In this document: positions 60,459 to 64,000 of the stretch, piece after piece
How positions within the stretch are numbered: position 1 is the first letter of the stretch
Layout of the letters: each line of letters opens with the position of its first letter
Assembly: GCF_013449725.1 (NCBI RefSeq)
Contig: NZ_JACCFF010000001.1
Span: forward strand, 372,001 to 436,000
Source: Mycobacteroides sp. LB1
GTDB taxonomy: Bacteria > Actinomycetota > Actinomycetes > Mycobacteriales > Mycobacteriaceae
Length of the DNA: 64,000 bases
Reading direction: 5' to 3'
Made by a program: the position numbers and the translations under genes
Notes under the pieces: model-generated
Told to the model about the DNA's origin: nothing
Seen by the model: only the letters and a program-made list of their open reading frames with translations
Databases searched by the model: none

Positions 60459-61499
60459 AGCTGCCAGCACCAGCTGGAACCGAGCCGGGTAGGTGACCAC
60501 GCCGTCGCGCCGGGCCAGCCGAATTTCACCGTCCTCCAACGGTGTACGCAACGCCTCCAGCGCCGCCGTGGACAGCTCGGCGCATTCATCGAGGAACAAC
60601 ACACCGCGGTGAGCCCGGCTCACCGCACCAGGTTTGGCAGTACCGGAACCGCCGCCGACGAGCGCGGCGACACTCGACGTGTGATGCGGCGCGACGAACG
60701 GCGGTTGGGTGATCAGCGGCTGCCGCGCCGTCAACAGGCCCGCCACCGAATGGACGGCCGTCACCTCGAGCGCCTCCTCAGCAGAGAGTGGCGGCAGCAG
60801 TCCCGGCAGCCGTTGCGCAAGCATGGTTTTCCCAATGCCGGGAGGCCCAGTCAGCATGAGGTGATGCGCACCGGCGGCCGCCACCTCGACAGCGAACCGC
60901 GCATCAGCGTGGCCCACCACATCCGCCAGGTCCGGACTATCAATCTGCTGCCGAAAGCTCCACTGCGGCACCGGTTGGAGCTCGCCCGCACCGGTCAGCC
61001 ATGCCGTGACCTGGCGTAGGGTCTGCGCCCCCAGCACCTCGATACCGTCGACCAGACCCGCCTCCCCCAGATTCTCATCGGGCACCACCACCGTGGGCCA
61101 CCCGTCACGTTTGGCGGCCAGTACCGCCGGCAGCACACCACGCACCGGGCGTACGCGTCCGTCGAGCGCCAATTCCCCCAGCAGCAAGGTCTTCTCCAGA
61201 CGTGTCGGCGGTAGTACCTTGTTGGCCGACAACACTGCTGTCGCCAGCGCGAGGTCGTACACCGAGCCCATCTTCGGCAGCGTCGCAGGCGATAGAGCCA
61301 AGGTCAAACGGGCAGACGGCCAGGTGAATCCGCAGTTGGTGATAGCTGCCCGCACTCGGTCGCGCGATTCCTGTAGCGCCGCATCCGGCAGGCCAACAAG
61401 GTGCACACCCGGCAGCCCAGCGCTGATGTCGGCTTCAATCTCAACGGTCTGTCCGGTCACCGCTTTCACCGCCACGGAATACGCTCTGCCCAAGGCCAT
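60459..61499 (-). pseudogene. comM: comM 5' fragment (Mg-chelatase-like ATPase, N-terminal 347 codons)
   Basis: Begins MALGRAYSVAVKAVTGQTVEIEADI with the Lon-like N-domain (LPGVHLVGLPDAALQES). It continues into the AAA+ domain with Walker A (LTGPPGIGKTMLAQRL) and Walker B (GVLFLDECAELS), ending RFQLVLAA at the insertion point. Translation would run 24 codons into the island (VHWSTGMSDSTRL...) to a stop at 60387. The C-terminal part lies at 33725-34183. YraN precedes it by one base. ComM promotes branch migration during transformation in other bacteria. Confidence 0.93.
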
Positions 61500-61500
61500 C

Positions 61501-61863
61501 TCAGCTCACCCCGTGAATATGCGTGATCTCCGGCACGTATCCGCGCAATCGGACCTCGATGACGTCGATCCGGATCGCTGCCCAGGATCCGCGCTGCGCC
61601 GCCAACCACAGCCCGGCAAGTCTGCGCAACCGACGCAACTTGACGGCGGTCACCGCCTCGGCGGGTGTCCCGAAAGCCGAACCGGTCCTGGTCTTTACCT
61701 CGACGAAGACCACCGCTTCGCCATCTACCGCGATGATGTCGATTTCTCCGTAACGACACCGCCAATTGCGGACAAGGATGCCGTATCCGTCCGATGCCAG
61801 GTGCTGGACGGCTAGATCCTCACCGCGTGTCCCGATCTGGGATCGATTCAGAGAATGTGTCAT
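61501..61863 (-). CDS. yraN: UPF0102 (YraN) endonuclease-like protein
   Basis: 120 residues. QIGTRGEDLAVQHLASDGYGILVRNWRCRYGEIDIIAVDGEAVVFVEVKTRTG carries the Glu, Asp-x(n)-Glu-x-Lys core of the restriction-endonuclease-like fold typical of YraN. Directly upstream of comM as in M. tuberculosis (Rv2898c-Rv2897c). Role unknown in mycobacteria; relatives are structure-specific nucleases. Confidence 0.93.
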   Translation of the reverse strand: MTHSLNRSQIGTRGEDLAVQHLASDGYGILVRNWRCRYGEIDIIAVDGEAVVFVEVKTRTGSAFGTPAEAVTAVKLRRLRRLAGLWLAAQRGSWAAIRIDVIEVRLRGYVPEITHIHGVS

Positions 61864-61969
61864 GAGCCCACCATCGCTATGGGCACCGACGTCAATGCAC
61901 TGCCGAGCTATGCCTATCGATAGTTATCCACAAACCGGCATTCATCCACAAGCAAACTAAAGAGCACCA

Positions 61970-62224
61970 CTAGTTCCACATCTTGACCGGATGAACTACC
62001 GGTGCAACCTTGCCTATCGCGCCCGAAGCAGGCGCGGGCAGATCTTTCGAGTTAGGAGCTGACTTGATCTCGATATCGTCGGTGGCAGAACACACAGCTT
62101 TACTTGCCTTCGACGGCTCACAGTGCACCGTAGATGCCGACACCGTTGCACTCGGCGAATCCAGAAGCACCCCGGCGGCCACCAGCGCCGTCACAACCAT
62201 TGCCCGCAGCAGCAAAGTACTCAT
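61970..62224 (-). CDS. Small secreted protein
   Basis: 84 residues with a signal peptide (LLLRAMVVTALVAAGVLL) cleaved near ATVSA. The mature part is about 55 residues with two cysteines (VHCEPSK, AVCSATD), probably a disulfide. No family recognised. Monocistronic between yraN and the P450 gene. Confidence 0.65.
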   Translation of the reverse strand: MSTLLLRAMVVTALVAAGVLLDSPSATVSASTVHCEPSKASKAVCSATDDIEIKSAPNSKDLPAPASGAIGKVAPVVHPVKMWN

Positions 62225-62355
62225 TAGCAGAGACTAGACATACTCACGAGTTCCGCAACTCGAAGAGGGACCGACTCGCTACCAGGGATGCGGGTTCAAC
62301 TAGCGCGGTTCCGGCAGGCGCGCCGCTACTGCTGCCAGCGACCAGTGGGTGCCCA

Positions 62356-63738
62356 CTAACGCCGGATGATCTTGACGGGTAACCCGCCCTTCAGACCCAT
62401 GGACATTCGGTACTGATGCCGGGGCTGGTAACCGGAGGGAAGTTCGAAACGATAGCGCTGGTACGCGCTTGCGATGGTGAGCACCGCCTCGATGTACGCC
62501 ATGCGCATACCGAGGCATAGCCGCTGGCCTCGCCCGAACGGGATAAATGCCCGGAGGTCGGCCTCGTTGTTCAAGAACCGGTCCGGGTTGTATCGATCCG
62601 GTTCGGGCCAGAATCGCGGATCTCGTTGCATCGCAAGGGAGGAATACAGGATCGTTGTCCCTGCCGCGATCCGGAATCCACCCATTTCGTCGTTGACCAG
62701 CGCCGTCTTGGGGTTGATGACCAACCCGCCTTGGAGGCGCTGGGCCTCGTCGAAGCATGCGCGTGCCAGCGGCAGACTCGCCATATCGGCCACCGTCACA
62801 GGTTTTCCACCCAATGCATCGACTTCGTCGATGAGCCGTCGTTCGATCTCAGGATGGCCGGACACCAGGGCGAAGGTCCACGCCAACGCAGCCGCCGTGG
62901 TCTCGTGGCCTCCAACAATCATTCCGGCGATTTCGACGGCGATCTTGTCGTTTTCCAGTGGTGTGCCGTCGTCATACTTCGCGTCGATGAGCAGGTTGAG
63001 GATGTCCGTGCGCTCCGTGGGATGCCGACGGCGCATCTCGATGAGCTGATCGGCACCGCCCATGATCATCTCCAGCATCGAATCCATGCGCCGCTGAAAT
63101 GGCCGGGGAATCCACGACGGTAACGAATACATGGCAACACGGGCCGTCGTCGCGAGCATCCCAAAGCTAATCGCGTTCTTCGTGACTGATGCTTCCAACA
63201 TGCGCGAAGACAAGTACTCGTCGAACATCGCATTGAACAACACGATCAATGCCAGCTTGCGGGTTTTCTCTTCGATATCGATATGGCCGTCCCCGCCGCC
63301 GGCCGCCGGCGCCCAACTTTCCACCTGTTCGGTTACCGACTCGGTGAACAAGTCCCCAAGTTCGGCGAGGTTCTTCTGGGTGAAGCTCGGCCGGTAAAGG
63401 GACCGGCCCCGTTGCCACTCTTGGTCATCGGCGAACGCGAAGAAGTTGTGGCCAAGTTTCGGCGGCACCATCTGCTTGGCGACCATGTCCGACCGCCGGT
63501 ACCGATCGGGGTTCTTCACCAGTACGTGATCGATCCAATCCGGATGACTGATGTACACCGTCTTCACGAACGGTGTTGGGACCGAGACGATATCGCCGAA
63601 CTTCTTGGTCAGCTCCAGCGGGTAGCGCCACGGGTCGCGGATCAGTCGCGCCAGAGCGTTTGCACCGCCGATACCTGAGGGGCCCGGCGGGACGGGCAGA
63701 TTGCCCACATCGACGGGACTGACAATCATCGAATTCAT
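62356..63738 (-). CDS. Cytochrome P450
   Basis: 460 residues. The heme-binding cysteine lies in FGRGQRLCLGMRMAYIEAVL, the K-helix ExxR is EAQR in CFDEAQRLQG, and the I-helix oxygen site is AGMIVGGHETTAAALAW. The N-terminal PPGPSG is typical of the family. Cytosolic monooxygenase needing ferredoxin and reductase; the substrate is unknown. Its ATG overlaps the stop of the upstream membrane protein gene, so they form an operon. Confidence 0.93.
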   Translation of the reverse strand: MNSMIVSPVDVGNLPVPPGPSGIGGANALARLIRDPWRYPLELTKKFGDIVSVPTPFVKTVYISHPDWIDHVLVKNPDRYRRSDMVAKQMVPPKLGHNFFAFADDQEWQRGRSLYRPSFTQKNLAELGDLFTESVTEQVESWAPAAGGGDGHIDIEEKTRKLALIVLFNAMFDEYLSSRMLEASVTKNAISFGMLATTARVAMYSLPSWIPRPFQRRMDSMLEMIMGGADQLIEMRRRHPTERTDILNLLIDAKYDDGTPLENDKIAVEIAGMIVGGHETTAAALAWTFALVSGHPEIERRLIDEVDALGGKPVTVADMASLPLARACFDEAQRLQGGLVINPKTALVNDEMGGFRIAAGTTILYSSLAMQRDPRFWPEPDRYNPDRFLNNEADLRAFIPFGRGQRLCLGMRMAYIEAVLTIASAYQRYRFELPSGYQPRHQYRMSMGLKGGLPVKIIRR

Positions 63739-64000
63739 GCTGCCGATACCTCCCGCGACGGCCGCCGATGCTGGGTATGCGTTGTCCTGCTTACCGTCTC
63801 GCGAATCTGTCGTAGCTCGGGTATCTGCAGCAGCAGATACGTCGTCAACACCGAGGTCGCCATCACCGCGACCGCCGCGATCCAGGTCACCGGAGCCGGG
63901 GCTGAAGACTGCACGGCCTGGTACGCGGGCCAGCTCACGCCGACGATGTACCCGATGGTGGTCGCCGGAATCAGAAGAAGCAGGAGCCAGAGCCGGGCGC
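63735..64000 (-). CDS. Membrane protein (cut by right window edge)
   Basis: The frame is open from the window edge to the stop at 63735, at least 87 residues, with membrane helices (LWLLLLLIPATTIGYIVGV and WIAAVAVMATSVLTTYLLLQI) and a basic C-terminus (TQHRRPSREVSAA). An internal GTG at 63938 could be mistaken for the start. Family not recognised. Coupled to the P450 gene by a four-base overlap. Confidence 0.6.
   Translation of the reverse strand, partial: ARLWLLLLLIPATTIGYIVGVSWPAYQAVQSSAPAPVTWIAAVAVMATSVLTTYLLLQIPELRQIRETVSRTTHTQHRRPSREVSAA

Larger units (their letters stand above)
34187..60461. mobile_element. 26-kb genomic island inserted in comM
   Basis: Bounded exactly by the two halves of comM; AGC is present at both ends (34184-34186 and 60459-60461), the only duplication visible. 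The left end carries a four-gene recombinase module facing inward. The recombinase genes look poorer in GC than the flanking backbone. Cargo is metabolic, regulatory and toxin-antitoxin or defence-like genes; no conjugation, phage structural or replication genes are seen. The inward sequences of the two ends share only short matches (GTTC, CGAC), not a clear terminal inverted repeat. Confidence 0.9.

Noticed and set aside
54599-60461. Type IV CBASS or Dpd system as the identity of the QueC cassette
   Set aside because: No CD-NTase, two-TM effector, TGT or DpdA-like gene is present within the island; only the QueC-like and OGG-like families are shared.
1-64000. CRISPR arrays, rRNA or tRNA genes, complete insertion sequences
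   Set aside because: No regularly spaced repeats with unique spacers, no cloverleaf or rRNA sequence, and no transposase with terminal repeats were seen by eye; short or degenerate cases could be missed.

Overview
The window reads as chromosome of a rapid-growing mycobacterium, probably of the Mycobacteroides abscessus/chelonae group. Reasons: high G+C; the backbone order dxr ... rlmN ... cdsA-frr-pyrH ... tsf-rpsB ... xerC-viuB-dprA-comM-yraN, which follows the M. tuberculosis order as I know it; MmpS/MmpL; and a HelR-type rifamycin-resistance helicase preceded by an exact rifamycin-associated element. The species is an inference.

Backbone, 1-34183. The left edge holds the 5' end of dxr, an RHH regulator with its palindrome and a DUF4097 gene, a DUF2631 membrane protein and rlmN. 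Accessory genes follow: redox flavoprotein, methyltransferase, LysR/EamA pair, lipoprotein, dienelactone hydrolase and twin DUF6159 membrane proteins. Next come lipid and translation genes (cdsA, frr, pyrH), helR, pnuC, a small kinase, a TetR/GH1 lipoprotein pair, tsf and rpsB. The last stretch carries an M23-like secreted protein, a TetR-HxlR fusion divergent from mmpS-mmpL, xerC, viuB, TetR/DoxX, LysR, a DUF1275 permease, a beta-carbonic anhydrase and dprA.

Island, about 34187-60461 (26.3 kb). comM (Mg-chelatase-like AAA+ ATPase) is cut in two. Its 3' part lies at 33725-34183 and its 5' part at 60459-61499; joining them at a shared GCT codon restores an uninterrupted frame of 499 residues. 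The left end carries a four-gene recombinase module (three large tyrosine-recombinase-like proteins plus a small HTH/coiled-coil protein) resembling the GInt/Tn554 type. Cargo from left to right: an AbiEi-like antitoxin without a toxin, behind a strikingly periodic operator array; a membrane pentapeptide-repeat protein; a GlxA regulator with a DJ-1/PfpI protein and an SDR; a stand-alone PD-(D/E)XK nuclease candidate; a decayed stretch with a VbhA-like antitoxin; and a GntR-controlled operon of MmgE/PrpD, ICL/PEP-mutase-family lyase, LeuC-like, LeuD-like and PEBP-like proteins.

The last cargo block is the most interesting. It is a tightly coupled operon of an XRE regulator, an OGG-type HhH-GPD glycosylase, a possible HIRAN-like protein, a PfkB-nucleoside deoxyribosyltransferase fusion, a QueC-like enzyme and a VUT/YhhQ-type transporter. 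It looks like a self-contained 7-deazaguanine uptake, conversion and nucleotide-forming system, perhaps defensive. It is bracketed by two inverted, diverged copies of a small Cys/His protein gene and followed by an orphan GinD/TnpC-like gene.

Backbone resumes at 60462 with the 5' part of comM, yraN, a small secreted protein, a cytochrome P450 and a membrane protein running off the right edge.
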